Shown here piece by piece: positions 44,511-55,647 of a stretch of 64,000 nucleotides of DNA. The DNA lies in assembly GCA_035048495.1 (NCBI GenBank), contig CM068552.1:22756154-22820153 (forward strand), in the 5' to 3' direction. Under the pieces are notes generated by a model. That model did no database searches, was not told where the DNA came from, and saw only the letters and a program-made list of their open reading frames with translations. Source of the DNA: Euptelea pleiosperma (Eukaryota > Streptophyta > Magnoliopsida > Ranunculales > Eupteleaceae). Position 1 is the first letter of the stretch, and each line of letters begins with the position of its first letter. Both the position numbers and the translations under genes were made by a program.

Positions 44511-45059
44511 TCTCGATGGCTATAGACTGTAGCACCAAAGGGATGGTTTATTTCTGTTGAAGAAGACCAAAATTCCATCCAGGATAGCTTTCACTTTAAA
44601 AAAACATTAGAGGCGCGAACACAAGGATAGCTTTCACTTGGAAAAACAAAAAAAAATGGGACACAAACAAAATGTTCACACCCTAACCAAAGCTTCTCTC
44701 TCTCCTTTTTCTTCTTCTCTTTTTCTTTTTTTTCTTTCTTTCCAAGAATTGATAAAGAATCTCAAACCCTTGTCATGTGGCAATGTTAGAGACAAATGAT
44801 GTTGTGTCATTTGACAAATGAATGGAATGACATAATGACTACTCCTTGTGTCTACTTTCCGAAGGGGTCGTTGATACTTAAATGTATATTTTTTTTTTGT
44901 AGTTCACTTTATTTTTTAAACTGAAATTTTTTTTTTAAAAATACGAAATTAAATCAATTTGTAGAAAACAATACTTGTTTTCAAAAATTATAAAAACGAA
45001 TACGCAAAGCCGGTTGAATTGGCGTCAAGAACGTATTTTTCAACAAAACTCGAGTGTAC
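44511..45059. other. No gene seen
   Basis: This stretch is AT-rich, includes a CT/TTC-rich run (44695-44745), and has no coding or known repeat I can support. Confidence 0.4.
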
Positions 45060-45750
45060 CCTCACTCATTTGACGTCATTTGAAATGGAGTCAAAATAGA
45101 GTTGGCTCCATTTCAAATGGAGTCAAAATGTATCTGACTCCATTTGAAATGAAGTCAGAATGGTTTTGACGTCATTTCAAATGGTGCCAAATCTATTTTG
45201 ACTAGGTTTGACTCCAATTCAAATGGCGCCAAATCTATTTTGACTCCATTTTAAATGGCGCCAAAACCGTTCACACCATTTCAAATGGCGCCAGACCGGT
45301 TTCATTTATTAGAAAAATGTGGATCAATAACTTTTGTCATTTTTACATCGACTCCGCTTTGGCATGGTTTTTATTTGCACTAGAATTTTCCTCTAGTATG
45401 TAGTGTTGGTGTTTGTGCCCTTGAAAACCAATCCGATTGTTTTTATGCACCAATCTGATCAATGTTTTTATCCACCTATTTTGGTTTGACATTTAGTGTT
45501 GTTTTGACTTTTGATAAAAAATAAAAATAAAAACAGCCTCATGTTAAAAAGGCACTGCTAGACATGATGTGACTCCATTTGAATTGGCGCCAGATAAAAT
45601 TTGTCGCCATTTCAATCGCCGCCAGATTAGATCTGTCTCCAATAGAAATGGCACCAGACATGATCTGACTCCATTTGAATTGGTGCCAGATCAAGTCTGT
45701 CGCCATTAATTTCAAGTGGCGCAGACATAATCCGACGCCAACCAAAATGG
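45060..45750. repeat. Array of CCATTTCAAATGG palindromes
   Basis: There are two clusters, 45060-45310 and 45565-45750. Units of about 35-45 bp contain CCATTT(C/G)AAATGG inside GACTCC or GGCGCC half-sites, for example CTCCATTTCAAATGGAGTC near 45105 and CCATTTCAAATGGCGCC near 45281. Between the clusters is about 250 bp of unrelated sequence. The overall form (palindromes with GGCGCC) resembles arrays inside some plant LTRs, but no LTR pair is seen. Confidence 0.7.
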
Positions 45751-46303
45751 ATTCTAAAACTATAACACAACATCTGTGGGTTAATATTTTTCAGTTCTCG
45801 CATCTTTGCAGCATTTGTGTAAAGGAGATCACAGTCCGTAGGTTCCTAGTATCGTTCATGGGCCCTGAAACGTATCGGAAGTATAGTTTGATTTTGGATA
45901 AAACTTTGTGAAACCACAATCAAATTTACACATAAGATGAAATATCGTTTGATTTCGAACAAAACTTCGTGTAGCCAAGCTTGTCACGCCCTAGGGCGAT
46001 ACCGAAACGTTTGCCTAAACCATGGTGTATCTTTTTGAGTGGGATAGGATGTGCTGAAGTCTCATCCATTTGTAGAATAACATAGAACAGAAGGGAACTG
46101 ATCTCCAAGTATACATGTCCAAGGAAATCACAGACTTCTGGAAACTTTCGCCTGGGCCTCGTAGATGTGCCCTGAGTGGTAGACAAAAACTTCGGATTAA
46201 TGCCAAATCACTGTTCATTAGCAGCACTGGATGGTGATCTTACAAATAGATATGCTCAATATAAAATGTTATAGCCATGGCTCGATCGTATAGGTTCTTT
46301 CTC
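45751..46303. other. No supported gene; one unrecognised minus frame
   Basis: A minus-strand frame at 46186-45926 (86 codons) has no family I recognise. The interval may be low-copy host DNA or an old repeat. Confidence 0.3.
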
Positions 46304-47187
46304 CAGGGCCGTCTCTACCTTAAGGCCATTAAGGACAGTCGCCTAAGGCCCCTTCGTGAGACAAGGCCCCAGCCCACTAACAAATGGATGATTAGCCCAC
46401 CCCTTGTTGGCTATACAAACCATGGTTTAAAATAACACCGTTTTAACGAAAATAAACGCCGTTAAAATGGTAACGCCCAAAGCCTGCTATGTTATAAACC
46501 ATTTTGAATAACAGTTGTTATAACGAAAATAACGACAAAACAATATTGCAAAAAAAAACTGCCGTTATTACTGTTATTTTTTCGTTTTTGAATTTCAACG
46601 CCATTTTTTGTGTTTTTCAGCTATTTTCCCATTTTTTTCATTTTTGCCCATTCATTACAATTCGTTTTAATGGGCTTTATAACGGAGAGAACGGTATCGC
46701 CCCCAATTATCTGTTATACCGTTATAACGGCCTCTTTTAAACCTTGATACAAACCAAAAATCAACCTGATTGGTTATCTCTAGCCACATATTTTAGTGAT
46801 TTTTAGGATTGATTCTAGCTGTTTAATTCAAGCAGATTTTTTGGGTAGTACATCCAATGGCTAGAAATCATCAATCAAGCTGAGTTTTAATGTGTTTATC
46901 TACCAATAGGTGGGCTTAACAAGCACGCAGTCATTAGGCCCAAAAGATGATCTATGTAGGGCCTTGAGAGTCGTCTGTATAGACTGCAAAGGGACTACGG
47001 GAGTCCTCTGCATCTAATTTTTTTAGTTCTTGATTATTATGAATAGTTTTTAAATAAGATTTTTTTATTATATAGAGAATTAATATTTTTAATTGATAAC
47101 ATATTTATTAATATATTAAATATTTAAAAAAAAAAACTTTATATAGAGTTTTCACCTTAGGCCCCAACTTATATCGAGACGACCCTG
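46304..47187. mobile_element. hAT-type element remnant, hosting nested MITEs
   Basis: The ends are CAGGGCCGTCTCTACC on the left and, reversed, CAGGGTCGTCTCGATA on the right; both are followed by phrases with AAGGCCCC or GGCCCCAA. CAGGG ends fit the hAT superfamily. The 8-bp flanks TCTTTCTC and TTCTTGTC match at only 5 of 8 positions, so the duplication is decayed or the edge is slightly off. No transposase is present. Within it lie the inverted-repeat element 46391-46920 and, inside that, the MITE 46421-46746. Confidence 0.55.
46421..46746. mobile_element. hAT-type MITE, 326 bp
   Basis: The ends are CATGGTTTAAAATAACACCG and, reversed, CAAGGTTTAAAAGAGGCCG. The exact 8-bp duplication ATACAAAC is at 46413-46420 and 46747-46754. 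It is the same family as 39608-40007. The uninterrupted host element at 39187 reads ATACATACC at the corresponding place, which supports the insertion. Confidence 0.9.
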
Positions 47188-47752
47188 TTCTTGTCATCAT
47201 GATCATACTGATCTGTGCTCCATATTGAAAACTTGGCACCTAGAGAGTGGTCTGATCTAACTCAGTCTCACTTTTTCATGAATGCGTTTGTGTGAATATG
47301 TCTGTCATGCCTTGGTGATTGAATAATTGTCTTGAGCAGAACATCAAATCTGCATTTGGCATCTCATAATCCATATATTCTGGTTCTTGCAGATCGAACT
47401 ACGACGGGCCTATAATTGTGAAATTATGCTTACAAAGGTTAAGATTCCATTGCTCGATTTGATGGCCACAAACGGCTCTCGGCCAACCCATAGTCTTCCC
47501 GGCCAAGTCCCCTTTGGCATATCCTCTCGGCCAGTCTCCTTGACCGGGGTCACCTCTCACCCAAGGTAAAGATGGTGGCATTTCATACTGGAGCACAACA
47601 GAAAAGCTTACATCCTTACCTATTTGCTATCCTTGTGTCACACTTGCAGTTAGATACACACCACTTAATCGATTTGCCCCACTCGTGCAGCCGAATCCCC
47701 AAAATCAACCCCATCAAATGATTATAACCATTCAATGAATGGACTAATGTTT
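47188..47752. other. No supported gene
   Basis: This is mixed-composition sequence with short frames on both strands near 47390-47600 that mirror each other and show no family. It may be host intergenic DNA between the transposon cluster and COX17. Confidence 0.35.
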
Positions 47753-47900
47753 GATCAGTGGCCCTGGAAAAAGTGTTCCGTTTATGGGTAGGATCATCCG
47801 ACTGGACTATTCAACCTTGAATGGAGATCAGTGGCCCTGGAAAAGTGTTTTCCATTTATGGGTATGATCATCCGACTGGAGTGATTCAACCTTGAAAGGA
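47753..47900. repeat. Local tandem duplication, 73-bp period
   Basis: GATCAGTGGCCCTGGAAAA occurs at 47753 and 47826. The two units match closely through GTTTATGGGTA or ATTTATGGGTA, GATCATCCGACTGGA and TTCAACCTTGAA, with a few differences. Confidence 0.9.
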
Positions 47901-48107
47901 GATGAAACATTGAGATATAAGAGCCATCTTGCAAGGCAACCATCTAGGTCGTAGATATCTAGCTCTTGGTTCACATAAGATATGTTCCATACCAAAAGGC
48001 TCTCCCAACAATGGCAGATTGAGCACAGTTTCATTAACCCTGGTGCAAGATAGCTCAAAACCTGGATAGACAGTGACCAGCCTGGTATAATGAGATCCCA
48101 AGTAAAT

Positions 48108-48113
48108 TTTATT
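48108..48113 (-). terminator. COX17 polyadenylation signal
   Basis: The minus strand reads AATAAA 61 bases after the COX17 stop codon, in a U-rich setting, as expected for a plant 3' untranslated region. Confidence 0.55.
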
Positions 48114-48174
48114 CTACTTTGTAAGCAAAACTCTTTTCATTTTAGTTCTATCAACTCAATCATCTTTATCAATT

Positions 48175-48429
48175 TCAAACATTGAATCCCTCTACACGGA
48201 GGCACTGGATATGAGCTTGAATCCATTTTGTGCAAGCACCTTCGCCATGCTGCACAATGCATTCGTCTCTCAGCCTCTTAGTGTCAGGGCAAGCGCAGCA
48301 GATCTTCTTCGGTTTTGGATCAGGCCCAGATGTTGCCAGGGCTGATGATTCTTGGTTTCGTTGCGATCCTGGCAAAGCCAAGGAAGAGGGCGGATTACAT
48401 GCGGGCACCCCAATCTCTATGGAACTCAT
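48175..48429 (-). CDS. COX17: Cytochrome c oxidase copper chaperone COX17
   Basis: COX17 carries Cu(I) in the mitochondrial intermembrane space to the assembly factors of cytochrome c oxidase. The 84-residue protein has a variable 38-residue N-terminus rich in Ser/Pro and a conserved C-terminal half: KPKKICCACPDTKRLRDEC, then IVQHGEGACTKWIQAHIQC and the end VEGFNV. The CCxC copper site (CCAC, residues 44-47) is intact, as are both CX9C pairs (CPDTKRLRDEC and CTKWIQAHIQC) that form the disulfide-held helical hairpin. The first ATG on this strand was chosen; a possible splice acceptor (TTGCTCCCAG) lies about 16 bases upstream, so a leader intron is possible. Plant COX17 proteins are usually 74-80 residues, so the N-terminus is slightly long. 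Nothing is broken. It stands alone between transposon clusters. Confidence 0.92.
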   Translation of the reverse strand: MSSIEIGVPACNPPSSLALPGSQRNQESSALATSGPDPKPKKICCACPDTKRLRDECIVQHGEGACTKWIQAHIQCLRVEGFNV

Positions 48430-48519
48430 TCTTTTACAATTCTGGGAGCAATTGTGAAGATGTTATAAGCATTAAGTTTATAAAAAGGGAATTTGCAATC
48501 AATTTCAAAATGAGGTGAG

Positions 48520-49209
48520 AGATGGCAAGAAAAACCTTTAACCAGTCGTACTGCACTATGCCATAATATTTACTTTTACTTCACAAAAACTAACTGTTTC
48601 CCACTAATGAATCTTCCCATTTTATATATTACCTAAATAAAAAGAAATGAGATGATCCAAGCAACCATCTTTATGACGTTATGATGGTGAGACTATATAG
48701 GCAAAATTACAACGCTGGGATATGTTCCCTCGAACTAACATTGTGAAGCAGATGAGCATGTTTTTTTATCCGTTATAGATAGTTTTGGATCCCATTTCAT
48801 AAACTAATACATAGTCTTAAAACCTGGATGGGGAATAATGACATCTCCCACCATCTATCACTGCTTTGTTTGAAAACTTAAAACCCATTCAGGTCCTCGA
48901 TGATTATTATGATACTCAGAGGGGATTAAGAAGTATAGGTGCATTATGACATGACAAAATACAACAAAGGCCCAACGAAAAAATCCAAATACCTGAACAA
49001 TGTTTCAAAATCACACTAGCACTTTCATCATTTATTGAGCCAGTGTATGGTGTTGCATTGCATTTGATATTCCTTGTTTGCTTTTGGATGTTTTTTTTCT
49101 CTCATAGTGAATTATGATACCTCAAGCGGGAAAAAAAATCTCTCAATGTGACTGCCCTTCATCATTCGAAGTATGAGTTCAGTTACCATTTTGATATCAA
49201 ATAAAAGGC
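48520..49209. other. No gene seen; COX17 upstream region
   Basis: This AT-rich sequence probably includes the promoter and leader of COX17 on the minus strand. No TATA element is certain. Element C sequence begins near 49210. Confidence 0.35.
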
Positions 49210-50008
49210 AAGGGTCTTAAAAAATTTAAGTCAGAAGCTCCAAGTCTGATATAGTTACATGGGAGTTCTATCAACTCCCACAGTAGGTCAATCAGTCATC
49301 TCAACCAAGATAGTGGGCGGAATAGGAATAGGAATAGGGAGAAGGACAGTTGAAAGCCTCTCTTCACCACAACTCTGCTCCCTCTGAAGAGAGACATGAG
49401 AGAAAAAAAGGAAGACTCTCAGAAGGTGATATCCATGGAAATAATCCGCTTCCTAGAAGGGGGTGATAACACATGCACCCCTTAGGGAAGAAGAATAGCC
49501 AAGGAAGACTCATTTGAGAGCCTTGGGATCCAATTTGGTGTGGTTGGGACCAAGAATGTGAACATAACAAACACATCCAAACACACAAGGGGTAACAACA
49601 AACAATGGACAATCCGGATTAAGAATCTGATATGAGTGCGAAAATGCAAGATGTGGGATGGCATGCGATTAATCAGGAAAGCAGCAGTTAGAACAGCATC
49701 ACACCAGAAAGATTTAGGCGTAGAACTACCAATAAGAAGGGAGCGAGATACCTCAAGAAGATGACGGTTCTTTCGTTCAGCGACTCCATTTTGTTGAGGA
49801 GTATAGCTGTAGGAATGCCGATGACCAATCCCTTGGACATCGAGATAATGCTGAAGACCACCAACCATATATATTCAACCCCTTGATCAGTACAGAAGTG
49901 TTTGATCAAAGTACCAAACTGTGACTGGATCATCCTATGAAAAGTTTGAAAGATGGAATAGACTTCATCTTTAGATTTCATAAGGTATATCCAGGTACAC
50001 CTAGTATG
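49210..50008 (-). pseudogene. Element C integrase, distal part
   Basis: Pieces in several frames give TRCTWIYLMKSKDEVYSIF, then a phrase ending in DQGVEY for the second catalytic Asp region, YTPQQNGVAERKNRHLLEVS with the catalytic Glu, and SLLIGSSTPKSFWCDAVLTA. Beyond 49480 the C-terminal linker follows (LQGEQSC-like phrase before the deletion). It continues the frame interrupted at 55648. Confidence 0.75.
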
Positions 50009-50223
50009 TGTTATCAGATGCGTATTTTATACGTATTGGGTTACTATGTAAATACCCCTTGATGTGAGGGGTATACTTGTCTTTTATTATTCTTCTTCAT
50101 ATAAATAAGATTTACGGAGTCATTGTGACCTAAGCACAATAGACATCCTTTCTCTCTCTCTTCTCTACTCTCTACACTCTCTTCTCCAAACCTAACCCTA
50201 ACCCTAATTCCTCAAATTCAACT
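50009..50223 (+). repeat. 5' LTR of element D
   Basis: The LTR starts TGTTATCAGATGCG and contains TATAAATAAG (50098-50107), the probable core promoter, followed by a CT-rich leader and CTAACCCTAACCCTAA, which holds telobox-like repeats. Its end (TTCAACT) is not the usual CA; it is fixed here by the primer-binding site and the target duplication. Confidence 0.85.
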
Positions 50224-50236
50224 TGGTATCAGAACC
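50224..50236 (+). other. Primer-binding site of element D
   Basis: TGGTATCAGAACC directly follows the 5' LTR and matches the 3' end of initiator methionine tRNA except near its inner end. Confidence 0.85.
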
Positions 50237-51000
50237 ATCCGCCGCCGAGGCTTGCCGGAGCACATTTGGGGACAAACCAAGGGCAATCAGACGTCTGCCG
50301 ACATCATCCAACCGTACGGCTGACGTCATCAGCTATATGAACACGGAAATCAAGGTCAGTTGAAAACCTCACCACTTGCTAGAGTATTTTTTTTCTCTGT
50401 TTTTCAACCATTTTTTGGGAATTTTTTAGATCCATTTGGGGCATTTTCTGGTCATTTTTCTGTGTTTCTTCTGAAAAAATCAGTTTGTAAACCAGTCAGT
50501 TTTCCAGGACCTAAATGACCTTTTTAGGGGGACTTGTTGCTTCGATCTAGTCCCCCCCAACTTGACCAACATGTGGATACCCTACTCGAAGAATTCCATT
50601 AAGATTTGAGGGCTGTAGGAGGTTTTCTTCCCCTACTAGTTACCACCGGTGCCTATAAACCTCTTATTGAGCGTCGGCTTGATCCAAAACTCCCTCTAAT
50701 CGACCATCCACTTCTTCTATAAGTGTTTTTCTTGTCCTAGGATGCCTTGCATCTATATCCCATTCCCTCAATCATCCGGCCATTTATATGCTCTATTCGA
50801 GGCTCATATGGGTGTTTATTGATTCCCATCCTTTGTTAAAACACTTTGGTTGTTTCCGTGAGAGCATATTAGGGTCCTTCATGCCTATTAGGACCTATTC
50901 AGATGTTTTCTTGGTCTTCGATGCCTTGTTTAAGCCATTTCTGGATCTAGATCTGATCTCCAGCCCTATATTTCTAGTTCTTTTTTTGCCGTAGTTTGTT

Positions 51001-54000
51001 ATGGCCGATCCTCCACCTCCCGTGGTTACTCCGCCCTCCTTGGTTTCTCCTTCCGTGTCAGAAGTGAGCACGGAAACTCCCTCCATTAGTACTAGAGGCC
51101 CTATGGTGCATCACTTGGCGTATGAGAACCTCAGTTTACAGATCACCTCAGTGAAGTTAGATGGCAAGAACTACTTACGTTGGGCCCATGCTGCACGGTT
51201 GTTCATTGGGGGCCGCGGGAAACTTGGTCATACTACGGGGGATACAGTTGAGCCTCCTAAGACCGATCCTTTGTATCGGCAGTGGGAGACAGATGATCTT
51301 ACTGTTATGTCATGGCTGCTCAACTCTATGGAGCCAGACATCAGCCAGAGTTTCTTATTCATGCGGACAGCTCGAGAGGTTTGGGAGATACACGGAAGAC
51401 CTACTCAGAGCAGCAGAATGCTGGCAGGGCTTTTCAGTTGCGGCAGAGTATATCTCACTTTAGGCAGGGGGAGAAGTCCCTTTCTCAGCACTATACTGTC
51501 ATTCGCACCATGTGGTAGGAGTTCGATCATTACTATTCTTATCAGCCTCTTCATCCAGAAGAGATAGCTCCCTACCAACGGTATATCAAGAAGGGTCGAA
51601 TATTTGATTTCCTTGCTGAACTCAATCCATCTTATGAGCTTGCTCGTGTTCAGATCTTGGGCAGTAGGATGGATCTTCCCTCTCTCAGCAAGGTGTATGC
51701 CTATCTTCAGAGCAAGGAAAGCCGCCGGACTTCCCTTCCGGATGAGTCTCCAGTTTCCGAGCGATCAATGCTTGCGAGTTCCTCTGCTCCTCCTACCTTC
51801 TAGCATCAACAGCCTCAAAAGGGTCGCCCTTCTCAGCCTTCTTCTACAGCTGTGTCTTATGTTCCTACTGGTACGACTTCAGGGAAGTCTTCTTCGAGGG
51901 AGAGACCCAAGTGTGATTATTGTGGTAAGCTGGGGCATATGAGAGATAGGTGCTGGAAGCTTCATGGGCGCCCTAGCCAGCCAGGATCCTCTGGAGCCCA
52001 TACTGCTCAGGTGGATGCTCCTGTGCCTCTTCAGGATTCACAGCCTAGTCCTTTGGTAGCTCCTGCTGGTATTTCTACTGCTGAGATTGATGTTCTTCGA
52101 CGGTTGCTGAGTCAGTTGGACAGTCCTTCTGCCACCCCTTCGACCTCCTTTGCACAGTCAGGTAATATTAGACCTGCCCATCATGTGTCTATATCCTCTC
52201 CTAGTTCTCCTTGGATCATTGATTCAGGGGCTTCAGAACACATGACGGGTATGTCTTCCCTTTTTTCCACATACTCTATTTGTTCTGGTAGGGATAAGGT
52301 TAAAACTGCAGATGGCACCTTGTCTTCTATCTCTGGGAAAGGAAATATCCTTCCTCCCATTTACCTTTATCCTCTGTTTTGCATGTTCCTACTTTTACCT
52401 CTACCTGTTGTCTGTGAGCTCCCTTACCCGTCAGCTAAACTGTAGTGTGACTTTTTTTCCTTCCTCCTGTCTTTCAGGATCTGGAAACGAGGAGGACGAT
52501 TAGCACTGGATGTGAAACCGATGGCCTCTATCTTCTGGATGGACATATCTCTAAGCCCACAACACTGCAGTCTCATAGTAGTCTTAGTAGTAGTTTATCT
52601 TCTGTTCTATGTTGGCATGCCCATCTGGGGCATGTCTCTTTTCAGTACTTGAAACACTTATTTCCTGCTTTGTTTAGTTTTGTTTCTCTTTCTGAGTTAC
52701 ACTGTGAGATGTGTGAGCTCTCCAAACATTATAGATCCACTTATCCATCTAGAAGTAATAAAAGCGCCAGTCTTTTGATATTGTACATTCTGATGTGTGG
52801 GGTCCTTCCCCTGTTACTTCTATTTTTGGCTTCCGCTACTTTGTTATTTTCGTTGATGACCATACCCGGTGTACCTGGGTGTATCTCATGAAAACCAAAG
52901 ATGAAGTCCATTCCATCTTCAAGGGTTTTCATAAGATGATCCACACACAGTATGGTGCCTCCATCAAGGTCGTTCGATCTGACCAAGGTGGAGAGTACAT
53001 GTTTGGAGGTCTCCAACAGTATTTTTTTGATCATGGGATTTGCCATCAGAACTCCTGCAGCTACACCCCTCGGCCGAATGGTGTGACTGAACGCAAAATA
53101 CGTCATCTGACAGAGGTCGCTCGATCTCTTTTGATCGGTGCCCATGTCCCAAGCTCCTATTGGTCCGATGCTGTTTTGACCGCTGCTTACCTGACTAACT
53201 GGATGCCTTCACGTGCTCTCAACTTCCAGTCTCCGATCCAGGTCCTTGCTCCTAGCTCGTCTTTATTCTCTATCACCCCTCGCATATTTGGGTGTGTCTG
53301 CTTTGTTCACATTCTGGGTCCACGTCGTAACAAGTTGGATCCTAAAGCTCTTAAGTGTGTATTCCTTGGTTACTCTTCTTCTCACAAGGGGTACAAGTGC
53401 TATCATCCCTCGACAGGCAAGAAGTATGTCTCCATGGATGTCACCTTTCGTGAGGAGATGTTCTTTTTCTCCCTTACCTCTCTTCAGGGGGAGAGACATA
53501 GTGAAGAGAGGTCTGATCTTTGTCCTCCTCCTACTGTATCTATGACTCCTCCATTCCCGTTGGTTGTCGAGCAACCTACTTAGCCTATTATGGTGTCTGA
53601 TAGTGCTCCTGGAGCGCAGGGAGAGCTTCAGGTCTATCGCAGAAGAGGGAAGGCCATTGCTGATCCAGTACTAGTGGCTCCATCCACGGATCCAGGTAAC
53701 ATATCCTCCATCTCTGTTCCTGTCATTTCTTCTCCCACTAATGTGTATGCTCTTGATCTTCCCATTGCTTTACGTAAGGGCACTCGTAGTTGTACTCAAC
53801 ACCCCTTGAGCAACTTTGTCTCCTACGATGCCTTATCTCCTTCCTACAAGGCGTTCATTACTTTTGTGGATCCTATTCCTATTCCCACTTCTGTGGTAGA
53901 AGGGTTGGCACATCCCAGATGGAAAACCGCTATGGTCGAGGAGATGCGTGCCTTAGACAAAAATAAGACATGGGCGCTTGTTGATTTGCCAAGAGGCAAG

Positions 54001-55427
54001 AAGCCAGTTGAGTGCAGATGGGTATACACAGTTAAGTATCATTCAGATGGGTCAATTGAGAAGTACAAGGCTAGATTGGTAGCAAAGGGGTATACTCAAA
54101 CCTACGGGATTTTGACTACGTGGAGAAATTTGCACCTGTGGCAAAGATGAATTCCATTAGGGAGTTGCTGTCTTTAGCAGCAAACCAAACATGGCCTTTG
54201 CATCAGCTGGATGTAAAGAATGCATTCCTTCATGGTGATCTACATGAAGAAGTCTATATGGTACCTCCACCAGGATTCAGCCCCCTTGGGAATGGAAGCA
54301 AGGTGTGTCGACTGAGAAAAGCCCTCTATGGGCTTAAGCAGTCTCCTCGAGCTTGGTTTGAAAGGTTTACTCTAGCAGTGAAGAAGCTGGGGTATACTCA
54401 AAGCCAAGCCGATCACACCCTATTTGTGAAGTATCTAGGGAAGAGCACTACTGCCCTCATCATCGTTTATGTTGATGACATCATTCTGACAGGGAATGAT
54501 GCAGAAGAGGTGTGACCAAGCTGAAGAACCATCTGGCAGGGGAATTTGAGACTAAGGATCTAGGGCTTCTCAAGTACTTTCTCGGCATAAAGGCTGCAAG
54601 ATCCAGTCAAGGGATCTTCATCTCACAACGGAAGTACGTCCTAGACCTATTACACGACTCTGGCAAGCTGGGAGCTAAGCCAGTTGAGACTCCCATAGAG
54701 TAGAACCACCAGTTGGCCGACTCGAGTAGTACGCCTTTATCTGATGTGGGGGGTTTTCAGAGACTGGTTGGGAGGTTGATCTATCTCTCCTTGACTCGAC
54801 CAGACATTGCCTATGCAGTCAGCGTTATCAGCCAGTACATGCATTCTCCTAGGGAGATCCATTTAGAGGCAGCACACAGGATTCTGAGATATCTCAAGTC
54901 TGCCCCTAACAGAGGCCTTCTCTTCCAGAAGAATGACCACATAAGAGTTGAGTCATATACTGATGCAGACTGGGCAGGTGCCAAGGATGATAGGCGATCT
55001 ACTTCAGGCTATTGCACCTTTGTTGGGGGGCAATCTAGTTACTTGGAGGAGCAAGAAGCAACATGTTGTTGCCAGATCCAGTGCAGAGGCAGAATTCAGG
55101 GCAATGGCCCATGGCTTGTGCGAGATGCTCTGGTTGAAGATGTTGGTTGTTGAGCTTAGTTTTCTAGTCACGGGGTCGGTGAGCCTGTATTGCGACAATA
55201 AGGCTGCTATCAGTATTGCTAATAACCCGGTACAGCATGATCGGGCAAAGCACATTGAAGTGGATCGTCACTTCATAGGGGAGAAGATTGTATCTGGAGA
55301 AATCTGCACTCCATTTGTGAAGACTAATGAGCAAGTAGCGGATGTCTTCACTAAAGGAGTTCCCAGTTGGCAGCTTCACAGATGTTTATACAAGTTGGGC
55401 ATGCGGGATATCTATGCACCAACTTGA
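51001..55427 (+). pseudogene. gag-pol of element D, frameshifted
   Basis: Gag begins at 51001 (MADPPPPVVTPPSL) and has the UBN2-type core with KLDGKNYLRWAHAARLFIGG. A frameshift near 51388 and stops near 51510 and 51800 follow. The zinc knuckle CDYCGKLGHMRDRC is at about 51909-51950. Protease has DSGASEHMTG (52221). The pre-integrase CWHAHLGH is near 52610. Integrase (52795-53580) shows all three catalytic regions: FVDDHTRC, RSDQGGEY and VTERKIRHL. RT (53590-54530) has a frameshift near 54108, LDVKNAFLHGDLHEEVYM and an intact YVDD (54468-54479). RNase H (54713-55427) has YTDADWAGAKDDRRSTSGYC, YCDNKAAISIA and a frameshift near 55030; it ends at 55427. Catalytic motifs survive; the reading frame does not. 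Confidence 0.92.
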
Positions 55428-55434
55428 GGGGGAG
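55421..55434 (+). other. Polypurine tract of element D
   Basis: AACTTGAGGGGGAG lies immediately before the 3' LTR and overlaps the stop of the RNase H frame. Element E has the same arrangement. Confidence 0.85.
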
Positions 55435-55647
55435 TGTTATCAGATGCGTATTTTATACGTATTGGGTTACTATGTAAATACCCCTTGATGTGAGGGGTAT
55501 ACTTGTCTTTTATTATTCATCTTCATATAAATAAGATTAACAGTCATTGTGACCTAAGCACAATAGACATCCTTTCTCTCTCTATTCTCTACTCTCTACA
55601 CTCTCTTCTCCAAACCTAACCCAAACCCTAATTCCTCAAATTCAATT
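55435..55647 (+). repeat. 3' LTR of element D
   Basis: This is a direct repeat of 50009-50223 ending TTCAATT. Differences include ATTCATCTTC for ATTCTTCTTC, a missing GG near 55541 and CCCAAACCC for CCCTAACCC. Confidence 0.88.

Larger units (their letters stand above)
50009..55647 (+). mobile_element. Ty1/copia element D, near complete, 5.6 kb
   Basis: This is a structurally complete copia element inserted in element C. The LTRs are 50009-50223 and 55435-55647, with about five substitutions plus one 2-bp and one 1-bp length change between them. The primer-binding site TGGTATCAGAACC follows the left LTR and the polypurine tract GAGGGGGAG precedes the right one. The target duplication is GTATG (50004-50008 and 55648-55652). 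Domain order gag, protease, integrase, RT, RNase H is copia. The coding region has several frameshifts and stops, so this copy is not autonomous now, though the low LTR divergence says it is fairly recent. Confidence 0.93.

Noticed and set aside
47387..47596. Mirror-image frames rich in Gly/Pro/Arg
   Set aside because: Both strands are open over the same short GC-rich stretch and no family is recognised.
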